From: Ptychodera flava
Lineage: Eukaryota; Hemichordata; Enteropneusta; Ptychoderidae
Direction: 5' to 3'
NCBI RefSeq assembly: GCF_041260155.1
Contig: NC_091929.1
Span: 40,092,244-40,156,243, forward strand
Length of the DNA: 64,000 nucleotides
Position numbers and translations under genes: made by a program. Below the pieces are notes generated by a model, which made no database searches, was not told the DNA's origin, and saw nothing but the letters and a program-made list of their open reading frames with translations. Positions 11,757 through 23,381 of the stretch are shown here, piece by piece (the first letter of the stretch is position 1; each line of letters opens with the position of its first letter).

Positions 11757-13733
11757 ATTATTATTATTATTAAAAATTGTTTAAAATGCACTACACATAC
11801 GTCTCAGCACATTGTACATAGCTGTATAAAATAATTTAAAAATACAACCACACTAAAAAATTAAAACAGAAAATTACATATAAAACTGAGTGAAAAGGTA
11901 GGTTTTCAATTTGCGCTTAAAACTATCTACACTTCTGGTGGTCTTAATTTCAAATGGCAAATCATTCCATAGTAAGGGTGCACATACTGAAAACGCTCTC
12001 TGTCCATATGTCTTGTTAAAGTTGCCACGGGGCTGGTTAAACATAATTGTCACTCGATCGCAGGTCTCTGGCAGGTACATATAAATCTAATAAATCTCTC
12101 AGATAAATAGGTGCATTTCCATGGATAATTTTGAATGTAAGCAACAGAATTTTAAATCTGATGCGGGCCTCTACAGGTAACCAATGTAAATCTTTGAGAA
12201 CGGGTATGACATGATCGAATTTTGCGCGTACGAGAAACTAACCTCGCCGCAGCATTCTGTAAAGACTGTAGTCGAGCAATTTGTCCTTTAGGGGTACCAA
12301 ACAAAAGACTGTTACAGTAGTCTAAGTGAGACGTCACAAATGCATGGACTAGTTTTTCAGTTGTAGATCTGTCAAGAAGTTCACGAATCTTACTTATTCT
12401 ATGCAAAGAGAAGAAACCATTTCTGCACAACATATTGATATGGTCAGACATGCTACCGTCCTTACTTAAAGTAATGCCAAGATTTCTGACTAAACTGAAG
12501 GGATTATGTCGCATTGACCAATTCTCAGACTGTCTAGCTTTGTCACATCAGATTTTAAACGTGATGAGAAGTGAATAACTTCAGTTTTGTTGTCGTTCAG
12601 TACAAGCATGTTAGATTTCATCCAGCTGCGGACGTCGTCGACACAGAGTTCAATGTCATTACGAATATCGTCAGGTCTATTGCAGATGACATAAATTTGC
12701 GTATCGTCCGCGTATATCATGCAATCAATCCCATGGTGTACGAAGATGTCTTCAAGAGGTGCAGCGTAGAGTGTAAATAAGAGAGGGCCGAGAACAGATC
12801 CTTGCGGAACACCGTATTTCATGCGAGAAAATGGGGATGATGCAGATCCAACCTTGACGCATTGCTGGCGATCAACGAGGTACGAACGAAACCAAGATAG
12901 ACATTTGCCCGTTATACCGAAACGAAATTGTAGTCTCTGAAGCATAATTTCCTGATCAATTGTGTCGAACGCCGCTGATAGATCTAACATGATGAGAATC
13001 ACATCATGTTTATTATTCAAGGCAAGCATTATGTCATTGTGAACACGGAGGAGAGCAGTTTCTGTGCTATGGTTAGCACGGTAAGCGCTTTGAAACTTTG
13101 TGAAAAGACTAAATCAAGTGAGGTGCTGGTTCAATTGCTGAACAACAGCCCGCTCGAGGACTTTCGATAAGAAAGGGAGGTTTGAAACCGGCCTGTACTT
13201 CTTCAGAATGTTCTGATCAAGATCTACTTCTTTAACAATGGACGAATTATCGCTGACGTAAAATGACTCGGAACGATGCCAGTTGTGAACGAATTGTTGA
13301 ATAGATCCGCAAGGAAAGGTGCCAAGATGTGTACACATTTATTCAACACTCCATGCGGCAGAATGTCGAGTTCACAAGATTTGGGCCGACTCGCAGCGAT
13401 TTCGAAGCTGTTATCCAATTGGTTGGCAGAATCGTACCGTTATAATGAAATAATACAAATAAACTCCCTAAGTTGCTGTTAATAGTGACAATCGACCAAT
13501 CAGATATAACCTTGCAAACACGCTGCGAGTCAGCCGCAAGATTTCGGTGATGACTGTTTCACTAACGCAATTATATCCCCAGGTGACACCGGGTCAAATT
13601 TAGCTAAAGTATGGGTCGGTATTACATTGTGTACATCAATCTCACAGCTGTGCGGTTGTAGACCAATCCTGTCACGAAGTTGCGACACCTTGTTTTCAAA
13701 ATAATTCATGAATGCTGATGGAATCTCTTTCAT
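11757..13733 (-). mobile_element. CR1/Jockey-type LINE, 5'-truncated, frameshifted ORF2
   Basis: Minus-strand pieces reconstruct the 3' half of a LINE ORF2. They are: an IIRPLLKK / KKYRPVSNLPFLSKVLER reverse-transcriptase entry motif (13.2-13.4 kb), LDLSAAFDTIDQEIML, KYGVPQGSVLGPLLF, the catalytic IYADDTQIY at about 12.7 kb, thumb motifs (LGITLSKDG, HLDYCNSLLFG, LQNAAARLV), and the C-terminal APLLWNDLPFEIKTTRS...FKRKLKTYLF. At least four frame changes separate the blocks, and one internal duplication (SPKSC repeated) is visible. The endonuclease is missing, so it is 5'-truncated. The 3' end runs into a TAA microsatellite tail at about 11757-11775, as in many TPRT elements. The catalytic YADD is intact, but the element is not functional as it stands. 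Confidence 0.88.
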
Positions 13734-13880
13734 TGCTGAACCGGGGGCTTATACACGGACGAGTACAGTATCCCTAAACTAAAATATTCATGGACTACCA
13801 GTTATTGTCACTGGGCTACCAACTTCAAAAAATGGTAGCCCAAGTGGACTACCAGGGTAAAAAGTTAATTTCGAGCCCTG

Positions 13881-14891
13881 CATAGTTACGTTTTGATGTG
13901 TAAATATAAATGTTTAAATTTCGAACACTGCTAGTGCCTGAATAAGCTGCAATACCTCTAACCTTTGGGTTGCCCGATGTGTTTTGACGGCCGCATGTAT
14001 ACCCTTCGCTGTTACGTCTCAGCATGTTTGAAACACAGCCCAGTTGTTCAAGTTGTTCGTCGAACTTGTTTACATTAAAATAATGTTACATGTACATCGT
14101 ACAATCCGAATTGGTAGTGTAGATTTATTGAACGGCTCATCGTATTTTGTAGTCAGTTTTTATTCCATCCATCGAGTGCGGAAGTGAAATTACGCATGCA
14201 TACAGCCATTACGCAATTTTAGCACACTATTAAATGCGTATGCCGCACATGTATACATCTGCAGGTCAATCTTCAATATCTTACACAGGTGCAAAATATA
14301 GAACATATTGTTGATTTTTGTTAAAATCAAACTTCTAGGTGTAAGTTCACAAAAGCCATCTTTATGAGAATGTCTTGCTCTATGTTAATGTGCTTAAGTA
14401 CGAAGGTATAACGAATTCTAGCTGTAATCATCTAACTTTGTGGGATTTTTTACTGTCACAGTTACCATCTTCTCTTCACAAAATTACATGTATATACATC
14501 AATACATGTTTCAATACAATGTACATATAAGTTAACAGGCTAGGCTCGACTAGCACAAGACTATATTCGTAGCTTCTTATTGTCAATGTATTCTGCGGAA
14601 TTTGAATTGTATTATATTTCTTGAATATTAAATAATGCAATAAAATAATGATGAAGATGATGACGATGATGACGATGATGATGATGATGAGGATGATGAT
14701 GATGATAATTGACTTGTCGCCTGAAAAACCAACGTGTCGGTTTTCCACGCGGCGTCGCCTGACCTCATCGGACGACGCGACGATATCATACAAACGAGGC
14801 AGCTCCAAGGGCAACTCGAATTGCCTACCGCGTTGCTCGTCGCGTTGCCTAACGAGGTGCCTCGTGTAACTCGACCATGCGACTGTTAGGT
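13881..14891. other. No gene recognised; GAT array
   Basis: Unassigned sequence containing an imperfect (GAT)n array at about 14646-14710. A GC-rich stretch with CGTCGCGT/GTTGCC motifs at about 14745-14870 stands out from the AT-rich surroundings but encodes nothing recognisable. Confidence 0.4.
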
Positions 14892-15724
14892 AGCCGTCAT
14901 TATTTACGGTCTGGCGGGGGTGGGGGGGGTGGGTTGGGGTAATTTCATCGGAAACTCCGAAATTTCGAGTACCCCTTGCAAACCATGATGAATTTGAGTA
15001 ACCCCCCTCTCTAACTCAGAAATTTTGACTGACCCCCCCCCCCTCATAGAAGAGCTAAATACCAATACACGTACTTGTAAAATTTACAAAAATACAGCGA
15101 TAGTAAAGACCTTTCAAATCCTGATGTACCCTGCTTTATTATTATCGGTTATCTAATGACGGTTGAAAAGGTGAAACAAACAAACCGAAATTGAAAGTGA
15201 CAACAAAATATAGATATTAAAGCTCACGCTATAACCAGTATCTAACCACATAGTACTGTTTAATTTGGATGAGTATCATGACTGGGTTTTCACTAGGATA
15301 TATGACTGGGCAGAGTTTGAAAGTAAAAGGGGAATAACATGTGCGAGGCTGAGGGGGAAGTGTCAGAGGGGATATTCACGATCTTGCGTGGAAAATTTTG
15401 AGAAATTGATTTGTTTAATGGTGCAGCCTGGTGCAATCTGAAAGCCTCAAAGGTGTTTTTTAATTTGTTTTGAACTAGTAAAACTGTTAGAACGCCCTAA
15501 GGGGAGAGCACGGGAGGGGTGTCCCCCTCTCGCGTCGAAAATTTTGAGAAATTGATGGGTGCAACCATGGTGCAATTTGAGAGGTGTTTCAATTTATTTT
15601 GCTTAAAAATTAGGTAACCCCCTTCTTCCTCTCCACATTTTGAGCAACCCCCTTGAAGTTTTCAATTTTTGAGTTACTCCCTCACATGCTTACGATCCCC
15701 AGGCCGTAAATAATGACGGCTCCC
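14892..15724. mobile_element. TIR element with G/C-tract interior (AGCCGTCATTATTTACGG ends)
   Basis: AGCCGTCATTATTTACGG at the left is matched by its inverse at the right, which carries an extra CCC at its end (GGG lost on the left). TTAGGT flanks both ends, a likely 6-bp target duplication. The interior holds separated runs of C or G in GAGTAACCCCC-like sentences. Its termini resemble those of the element at 23382-24440 (GAGCCTTCA...AATTAC), so the two are probably related. Confidence 0.6.
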
Positions 15725-15730
15725 TTAGGT

Positions 15731-17009
15731 GTACTAGTCCCAGATCGGCCTGAAAGTTCTTATAAGGTTCCGTGGTGCATTGCGCACAGTGAACGTTCAT
15801 AATTATAATAAAGTCAATTAAAGGTTTCACCCTGACAGATATTTTCGTTGCCGAATTATGAAATACAACATTCATTTTGAGTTTCATTGATATATGCCAG
15901 TCTTGTACGCCAATACGTTGTACAACATAAAATCTCACAATTTGGTTGTTCACTGTACATATACCTACAGAGTTTGACACGACCAAGGAAATGCTCTATG
16001 GGATGACCGGGAATAGGCGTAGATCTCTTGCGTGGATCGCTCCTGATCACTGTTGTTTCTACCAAGAGTATAATCAATATTTTGGTCAAGAGCACCGAAA
16101 ATTTGAAATCATCACAAAATACAGTATTTGTACTGTGTGTATGTGCGCTACCAATGGCGTTCGGACGGCTTGCCGGCAAGAGGGCAATAGCAATTCAAAC
16201 CACGTTATATCACAGTTTTTTGGAATGTCACGTTGCAGAGTTGCATCCAATCACGAGATCAGTACTGTAGTTGAGGTGTAATATTATTATAGCTTTGTCA
16301 ATACCAGTGAATTTTGTGACCTCATACCCTCAGATACATACTGATAATGTATCCAATCATCCATCATTGCTATCAAAGATGTTTGTACATCTTCAAAGTC
16401 AGTGACATCTCAAAAACTATCCCCGTCCTCCCACAATTGACTCATCAAGCAAACTTTGCGCTCCATCATGTACTCGGCCCCGCCTTGTTGTGCAAATTTT
16501 GCTTTCGTCCATTATAAGCTGGGAGGGGTACATTATTGCTTAGATAAATAGACGATCTGCTATATTGTTTTAAAAAAATTAATAAATGACAATACAAACC
16601 ACCCATTCACATTTAGCTTATCTTTTCAATCTTTAGCCACAAAGTGGACACTGTAAAGAAAAATTCTGTAAGTTTACGTTGCCGCAAGAAGGACAATTCA
16701 AAACTGGTGTCACACTTTTATTTAAAACAGCTCTGAAATGTAATACATGCGTAATAAATTCTATAGGAGTCGGCATGCCGTCGCAATGAACGGAATGTAA
16801 AGTGTTGTGTCTATTATGGGTTACCATTTGTGATAAGTCTTAAGCTATGTAGGAACTAATGTCGGCTCCCAGCCCGCACCATGTGTTGTAAAGGATACCG
16901 CTTATATAGTCACATTCATGATGAAAAATATGTTGGCCAAATGCGCTCTACCCTTACTCTATCCTAGACTACCTTGGATCCTTAGGGCTACTGTTTCACA
17001 CAAAATTTG
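15731..17009. other. Mostly unassigned; includes one small zinc-ribbon-like ORF
   Basis: Several overlapping 60-110-codon frames at 15690-16281 occur on both strands with no domain or codon signal. The only notable one is the CxxC-rich ORF annotated separately. Confidence 0.35.
16633..16827 (-). CDS. Small ORF with double CPxCG motif, hypothetical
   Basis: 64-codon ATG-initiated frame whose C-terminus reads NCPSCGNVN...LQCPLCG. Two CPxCG knuckles 12 residues apart form a plausible zinc ribbon, and the second knuckle is the last thing before the stop. The N-terminal half is His-rich and unrecognised. IS1595-type transposases carry a similar N-terminal zinc ribbon and a Merlin remnant lies 2.1 kb away, but I see no link between them. 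TTTCAG and CTTTACAG inside the frame could also be splice acceptors. It could be a chance frame. Confidence 0.25.
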   Translation of the reverse strand: MVTHNRHNTLHSVHCDGMPTPIEFITHVLHFRAVLNKSVTPVLNCPSCGNVNLQNFSLQCPLCG

Positions 17010-18327
17010 CACGGACAAAATGTCGGCTACACGTCGGCTACCCTCCACTACCTTGTGTCTTGTGGGCTATCGATTTTGAGCATATTCTGGATGGGAAAAT
17101 ATGTCCGCTACCCTCCGCTACCTTGTCTCCTATGGGCTACCGATTTTGACTCCTCCAAACAATCTTTGAGAAACATAAAGTCTGAAACTTGTCCGCTACC
17201 CGTCGCTACCCTCCGCTACCTGGCTTTCTATGGGCTACCGATTTTGAGCATATTCTGGATGGGGAAAAATGTCCGCTACCCTCCGCTACCTTGTCTCCTA
17301 TGGGCTACCGATTTTGAGCATATTCTGGATGGGAAAAATGTCCGCTACCCTCCGCTACCTTGTCTCCTATGGGCTACCGATTTTGACTCCTCCAAACAAT
17401 CTTTTAGAGAAAATAAAGTCTGAAACTTGTCCGCTACCCGTCGCTACCCTCCGCTACCTTGTGTTCTATGGGCTACCGATTTTGAGCATATTCTGGATGG
17501 GAAAAATGTCCGCTACCCTCCGCTACCTTGTCTCCTATGGGCTACCGATTTGACTCTCCAAACAATCTTTAGAAAAATAAAGTCTGAACTTGTCGCTACA
17601 CGTCGCTACCCTCCGCTACCTTGTGTTCTATGGGCTACCGATTTTGAGCATATTCTGGATGGGAAAAAATGTCCGCTACCCTCCGCTACCTTGTCTCCTA
17701 TGGGCTACCGATTTTGACTCCTCCAAACAATCTTTTAGAGAAAATAAAGTCTGAAACTTGTCCGCTACCCGTCGCTACCCTCCGCTACCTTGTGTTCTAT
17801 GGGCTACCGATTTTGAGCATATTCTGGATGGGGAAAAATGTCCGCTACCCTCCGCTACCTTGTCTCCTATGGCTACCGATTTTGACTCCTCCAAACAATC
17901 TTTTAGAGAAAATAAAGTCTGAAACTTGTCCGCTACCCGTCGCTACCCTCCGCTACCTTGTGTTCTATGGGCTACCGATTTTGAGCATATTCTGGATGGG
18001 GAAAAAATGTCCGCTACCCTCCGCTACCTTGTCTCCTATGGGCTACCGATTTTGAGCATATTCTGGATGGGAAAAATGTCCGCTACCCTCCGCTACCTTG
18101 TCTCCTATGGGCTACCGATTTTGAGCATATTCTGGATGGGGAAAAATGTCCGCTACCCTCCGCTACCTTGTCTCCTATGGGCTACCGATTTTGACTCCTC
18201 CAAACAATCTTTTAGAGAAAATAAAGTCTGAAACTTGTCCGCTACCCGCCGCTACCCTCTGCTACCTTGTGTTCTATGGGCTACCGATTTTGAGCATATT
18301 CTGAATGGGAAAAAATGTCCGCTACCT
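17010..18327 (+). repeat. Satellite array with hierarchical 69-bp / ~168-bp periodicity
   Basis: Two unit types alternate. The A unit (~69 bp) contains GAGCATATTCTGGATGGG, then GTCCGCTACCCTCCGCTACC and TTGTCTCCTATGGGCTACCG. The B unit (~99 bp) replaces the start with GACTCCTCCAAACAATCTTT and AAAGTCTGAAACTTG and has three CGCTACC copies. The B start recurs at 17148, 17385, 17552, 17716, 17884 and 18193. Spacings are 237, 167, 164, 168 and 309, i.e. AB dimers with one or two extra A units. Within units the short CGCTACCC motif itself repeats. Open frames across the array (LRYLVSYGLPIL and similar) follow the period and are not taken as genes. Confidence 0.93.
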
Positions 18328-18969
18328 CATAATGCTCAATAAATCTGTAAATGTAATTATATTATTTTAAAAATTTTGGGCAAAGTTGCGATCGTTTAGG
18401 AAAAATAAAAAAAAACGATTTAAGATTTCTTACTTGTACTAATTTGAATCTCCGGTCAACCAAAAGCATCCCTTTAATTTATTCGTCGTAACCGACACCA
18501 ATTTATTTGATTACAAACGCTGCAAATTTCATTTTACAGGTTTTATAGACACTTTGAACGTAGGTGCTCATTTATAAAAAAGTTCCGGCTGTCATTAATG
18601 TCAAGTGTAAGATAGAGAAAAAGTCCGGCTTTTCTATTATGTAATACAATCAAAACTTGTACCAGCGTACTAATACATCATTACGGCTAGAAATCTATTT
18701 ATTTCAAGATTATTTGGTTTCCGCTACCCCCGATACCGATCGATACGTAGCGGAGACCTCGGCGAAAAAAAAATTGTGCCCCGAATCCTGCATTGTATAC
18801 AATTAAGTACAGAAGCAAACGAAATTCGCCGCCAATATAACGATTAAGGGTGCATATATTGTCACTAGCACGAACTTGGTCTGGTTTGTGCATTCCTAGT
18901 GTCACACATCAGCGGCAGCAGTGGCCTCCTGAGTTGTCAATGAAGGCGTGATATTAGTTTTAGACCGTC
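18328..18969. other. No gene recognised
   Basis: AT-rich sequence between the satellite and the Merlin remnant. CGCTACC-like words near 18720 (TTTCCGCTACCCCCGATACC) hint at relict satellite or element sequence. The 68-codon minus-strand frame here has no recognisable content. Confidence 0.3.
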
Positions 18970-19480
18970 TCAAAACAGTTGGCATAATATGGTGTTATGT
19001 GCAGAGTTGCAATTAATCGATGAAGGGGACTGTAAACTTGAAGGACAGAGAATTGAAATGAACAAGCACGCCTTAGCTTTATCGCCGAAACGCCTCCGCC
19101 ACATGAACTCATAAAGATAAGTTGGAAATAAGTCTGAAGGTGTGAAGCCAATCCAATTTCGCATGGCATGCATCCACATGCCTTCAAAGGTGTTGGTGTG
19201 GGCGAAGGTTTGAGGATCCACAAAATGAAGACAATGATTAGCGGTGAAATGAGAGAACTGAGGAGACTTGGACAACGAAGAATAAGCCCCCTACCATTCA
19301 TCGGAATAATATTGGAACCTGTAGGAACAAATCGATAAAGCATTGGCATTCGTACGCCGGTCAACAGAAATTAAAAAGGAAGCACAAATATCGCGACCAA
19401 TGACTCCAATCACCAAATGTCTGTCACTGTGTCGACTCAAGCTGTATTTGGACTTCCGGAACTTGAATTCAATATAGATT
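18970..19480 (-). pseudogene. Merlin (IS1595/ISXO2-like) transposase remnant
   Basis: One minus-strand frame, broken by a single TAG at about 19291-19293, follows the DDE transposase core of the Merlin superfamily. It shows FKFRKSKYS (normally after the first catalytic Asp), RHLVIGVIGRD (usual QWVFGGIERG), ISVDRRTNA, the second-Asp motif YYSDEW followed by the stop, GAYSSLS, then HFTANHCLHFVDPQTFAHTN. The TFEGMWMHAMRN motif carries the catalytic Glu, and YLYEFMWRRRFGD is the family's closing signature. The first Asp motif looks altered (YIEFKF rather than EIDE), so it is inactive even apart from the stop. About 170 codons remain. Terminal repeats were not identified. Confidence 0.85.
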
Positions 19481-19903
19481 TTTTTTTGTTTACATCCGTG
19501 TATTCATAAATTTCCATAATACAGCCTGGCTAAAAATCTATTGGAAGGCATATCGCGAAGATAAAGGAAACAAATTTGTGGACAAAAAATTAAACCAATC
19601 AATAACAGAGTTTGAACTAATGTACAGGTGTGATTTTCGGTCTGTAGAAGAAGTAATGCAAATGAAAACATACAAAGATTTTTTGGCCGTCATATTGATT
19701 ATTATTTGCATTTGAATGAACTCTGAATTCTGTTATGTAACTGTGTGCCGTCTTTGGCAACGGCTATATTGAAAAGGGGTCAATATGGCCATTGCCGCCG
19801 GGGTCAGTTTGTACATGACAACAAATTTGATGAATAAAACGTGAGAGGGGACACATTGTACCCGGAATGAGACGGAATTATTGCCGCAATCACATGAACT
19901 AAC

Positions 19904-19918
19904 TAACCCTAACCCTAA
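19904..19918 (+). repeat. Short telomere-like motif (TAACCC)2
   Basis: TAACCCTAACCCTAA, two and a half TTAGGG-type units, 30 bp upstream of a long palindrome. Too short to prove telomeric origin. Confidence 0.6.
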
Positions 19919-19947
19919 AAACTCTGTGATGGTCTTGATTTGCTTGA

Positions 19948-20096
19948 TTTTGTGTCGGGTGAAGCACAGTGGGAGCCAGAAATTGGGGTTAGCTGACCAA
20001 ATTGTCGGAACGGAGCGAGCGAAGCGAGCGGAGTTCCGACAATTTGGTCAGCTAACCCCAATTCCTGGCCCCCACTGTACTTCACCCGATACAAAA
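19948..20096. repeat. Long palindrome, ~64-nt arms, foldback hairpin 1
   Basis: The left arm (TTTTGTGTCGGGTGAAG... to ...ATTGTCGGAAC) is inverted on the right with about four differences, all transitions. The ~20-nt centre GGAGCGAGCGAAGCGAGCGG is itself rich in GAGCGAAGCG words. It would form a very stable hairpin. Confidence 0.9.
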
Positions 20097-20249
20097 ACTA
20101 AGCAGTCGGAGATTGTGACAGTGATTTGAAGAAAGTGCAAATTTATATTATTTTAACCTTATTAGTTAGTCAGTGCCGCAATTACGGGGTGTCTGTGTTT
20201 TGTGTACGGCGATTTTGACGTCATCAGTTTGTGGCTATACCACTTGTAA

Positions 20250-20553
20250 AATGGTGCCAATTTTTATTACATGCCTCTTCACAGTTAATGCTATTCGACA
20301 TTTAGTTACAAGCAGGGCATTTTCAAACAAAAATTTTACCATTAACGACCAGCATCAAACAGATTTTAACGAAAGTCAAAATAGCAGTGCGCAAATGGAT
20401 ATTTTACATTTAGCGTTAAGAGTCTACCTTAACGTCGAAAATATTGAAAGATTTTCCACACTAGACCGTGTAACCATGGAAACCGGTCAGTACATTGTTC
20501 ACTGGCAAGCTAACATCCCGGATGTTCCTATTCAAATCAATGCACTTATTTGA
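20250..20553 (+). CDS. Hypothetical ORF next to palindrome
   Basis: The ATG-initiated frame of 100 codons begins with a short hydrophobic stretch (MVPIFITCLFTVNAI), continues with a polar Asn/Gln-rich segment, and ends VPIQINALI. No known domain. Its last ~50 bp are directly repeated immediately downstream (ATTCAAATCAATGCACT twice within 20531-20600), which argues against a conserved protein end. It may be cargo of, or chance sequence in, a hairpin element. Confidence 0.2.
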
Positions 20554-20621
20554 ACTCACTTCGAGGCATGTAATTATCATATTCAAATCAATGCACTGAT
20601 TTGCATTCACCTCGAGGCATT

Positions 20622-21204
<583 letters not shown>

Positions 21205-21588
21205 TTTTCTTGGTTTACCAATGAAGCAATGGGAGCAATGTCAAGGTTTTGCACAAATTATGTCGTCATCTGGCACATATAAGCTGACGATAAAGTATCG
21301 GGAAATTCCTTGACCTTTAGACTTAGCGAACCGTATCTCAAACGTGACGTCTTGTTGACTTAAGGGTTTTATGTCAGACTACAAAATACATTTCTTTAAG
21401 AGAAAAAGGTAAGTGTTAAGAAACTGAGAAAATGACATTGGGATATCACAATAAATTAACACTTTAAGTTTTAAGGGAGCCTTCACCAATTACAGGGGGA
21501 TAGGCCGGGAATTGGGCCCCGGAGTGTCACTTTTGGCGCAAGCAGTCAATATGGCTGTTTGTCACAAGAGAAGTTGCGCAGCATTTGT

Positions 21589-22477
21589 CAGTCCGGGTAA
21601 TGTCCATACAGAGGATAGTTTGGAACAGCCATGGCGTACCGTATATGTAATGAGATTTAGGCAAGAACCAATCACGCACAGTATATGTAACGAGGGTTAA
21701 AAGTTACGTTGGTTCGCTATGAAATGTTGTGCTGATATCGCGATCTGACCTGACAAATCTACCGATCCAGTTAGACTGTTGGCTACCCGGAAGTGTCTCA
21801 GCTCGAGTCGATTTGCGACGTTTATACGGTGTTAAAGATTGTAAGACTTCCTTCAGGAATAGTTTTCTGAGTTTCTTTACCCTTGACCATATTCGACAAA
21901 GAGTTATTGGACGTTTTTCGTTCTCTCTTCCAGCTTTTGGTTAACTTCTCGGCGATTGATCCGGCGCGCTTTTTTTCTGAGCGAAGGGTCAATCGTACCG
22001 GGAAATGCATGGTGATCGGAAAAATCGTGCTCTATCGATCGTGTTCCGATGACCGACAAGAACAGTTGACCCATCGTTGCAAAGCTTGAAACATTCTCTA
22101 CACTACAGATGGCAAGGTTAAATCGAAATTCGACCAAAAATAGGCGATATACTTACTATAGATTTACAAGGGTCAAATCCTGATTTCTAGGAGCGGTACG
22201 TGGCCAGGAAAATCATCAAAAGAAGTAATTTTCGATGTACTAACCACTTGTGTCGGTCACCATCTCGACTGTACTGAACTTGATGTACATTGTGCGTAAT
22301 GTTTACATCTAAAAACTACCGAGTGCTAAAAATAAAGGGTGAAATCAAGCCGAAAAGTACCGAATTCGTTGCAATCTACGAGTCTAGATTTGCATGGTTA
22401 ATTATTCATGACGTTGCGACGGTAGGTTCGCTGATTGGTCAATCATAGTATCCTCTACATAGACATAACCCGGACTG
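21589..22477. mobile_element. TIR element in block X (CAGTCCGGG ends)
   Basis: Starts CAGTCCGGGT and ends with the inverse ACCCGGACTG; inverted similarity continues to GAGGATA. It interrupts a ~500-bp unit at GCAGCATTT/ATTGTAAC. Flanks are TTTGT and TTTAT, a 5-bp target duplication with one change (perfect in the block Y copy). There is no recognisable transposase in 889 bp. Confidence 0.75.
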
Positions 22478-23381
22478 TTTATTGTAACTGCATGGGTGGA
22501 GAACGGGCCTTGTCGGCATTTTTCCACATGTGAGTGGTTGTTGAAGTTATATTTCGCTTCAGCCGTTAATGTGAGATAAGTCGGTAAGGCGTATGATGAT
22601 TGTTTCCAGGCTTTACCAATGAGGGAATTGGAGCAATGTCAAGGTTTTGCACAAATTCATGTCGTCATCTGGCACATATAAAGCTGACGATAAAGTATCG
22701 GGAAATTCCTTGACCATTAGACTTAACAAACCGTATCTCAAACGTGACATCTTGTTGAATTAAGGGTTTTATGTCAGACTAAAAATTACATTTCTTTAAG
22801 AGAAAAGGGTAAGTGTTAAGAAACTGACACAATGTCATTTGGGATATCACAGTAAATTCACACTTTAAGTTGTAAGGGAGCCTTCACCAATTACAGGGGG
22901 ATAGGCCGGGGGAGTCGGGGAGGGTCACGTTTGACGCTCGCGGTCAATATGGCTGTTTGTGGGAAGAGAAGTTGCGCAGCATTTTTTGTAACTTGGTGGA
23001 TAAAGGGGCTTTTACTGCACTTTTTTCACATGTGAGTGGTTGGTGAAGTTATATTTTGCTTCAGCCGTTAATGTGAGATAAGTCGGTAAGGCGTATGATG
23101 ATTGTTTTCTGGGTTTACCGAAGAAAGGATGGGAGCAATCTAAAGATTTTGCAAGATTTGCACAAATGCATGTCGTCATGTGGCAAAGCTGACGATAGTG
23201 TATCGGGAAATTCCTTGACCTGTAGACTTAGCGAACCGTATCTCAGACGTCATATCTTGTTGACTTATGGGTTATATGTCAGACTAAAAAGATATATTTC
23301 TTTAAAAGAAAAAGGTAAGTGTTGAGAAACTGACAACGTGACATTATGGATATCACAATAAATCCACACGTGTAGTTTGAA

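Larger units (their letters stand above)
10897..13880. mobile_element. ~3-kb TIR element (CAGGGCTCGAAATTA ends) with nested LINE
   Basis: The element opens CAGGGCTCGAAATTA and closes with its inverse TAATTTCGAGCCCTG. Sub-terminal GGTAGTCC/GGTAGCCC motifs recur in both orientations. CATAG on both sides suggests a 5-bp target duplication. The terminal sequence is hAT-like. It sits 4 bp from the target duplication of its neighbour at 10275-10884. Most of its right half is a later LINE insertion; no transposase remains. Confidence 0.6.

Noticed and set aside
17007..18231. Overlapping frames of 94-138 codons with repeated LRYLVSYGLPIL or RYPPLPCLLW motifs
   Set aside because: They follow the satellite period, switch frame between units and show no start, splice or domain logic.
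17010..18327. CRISPR-like array
   Set aside because: Units abut without unique spacers, and the genome is eukaryotic.
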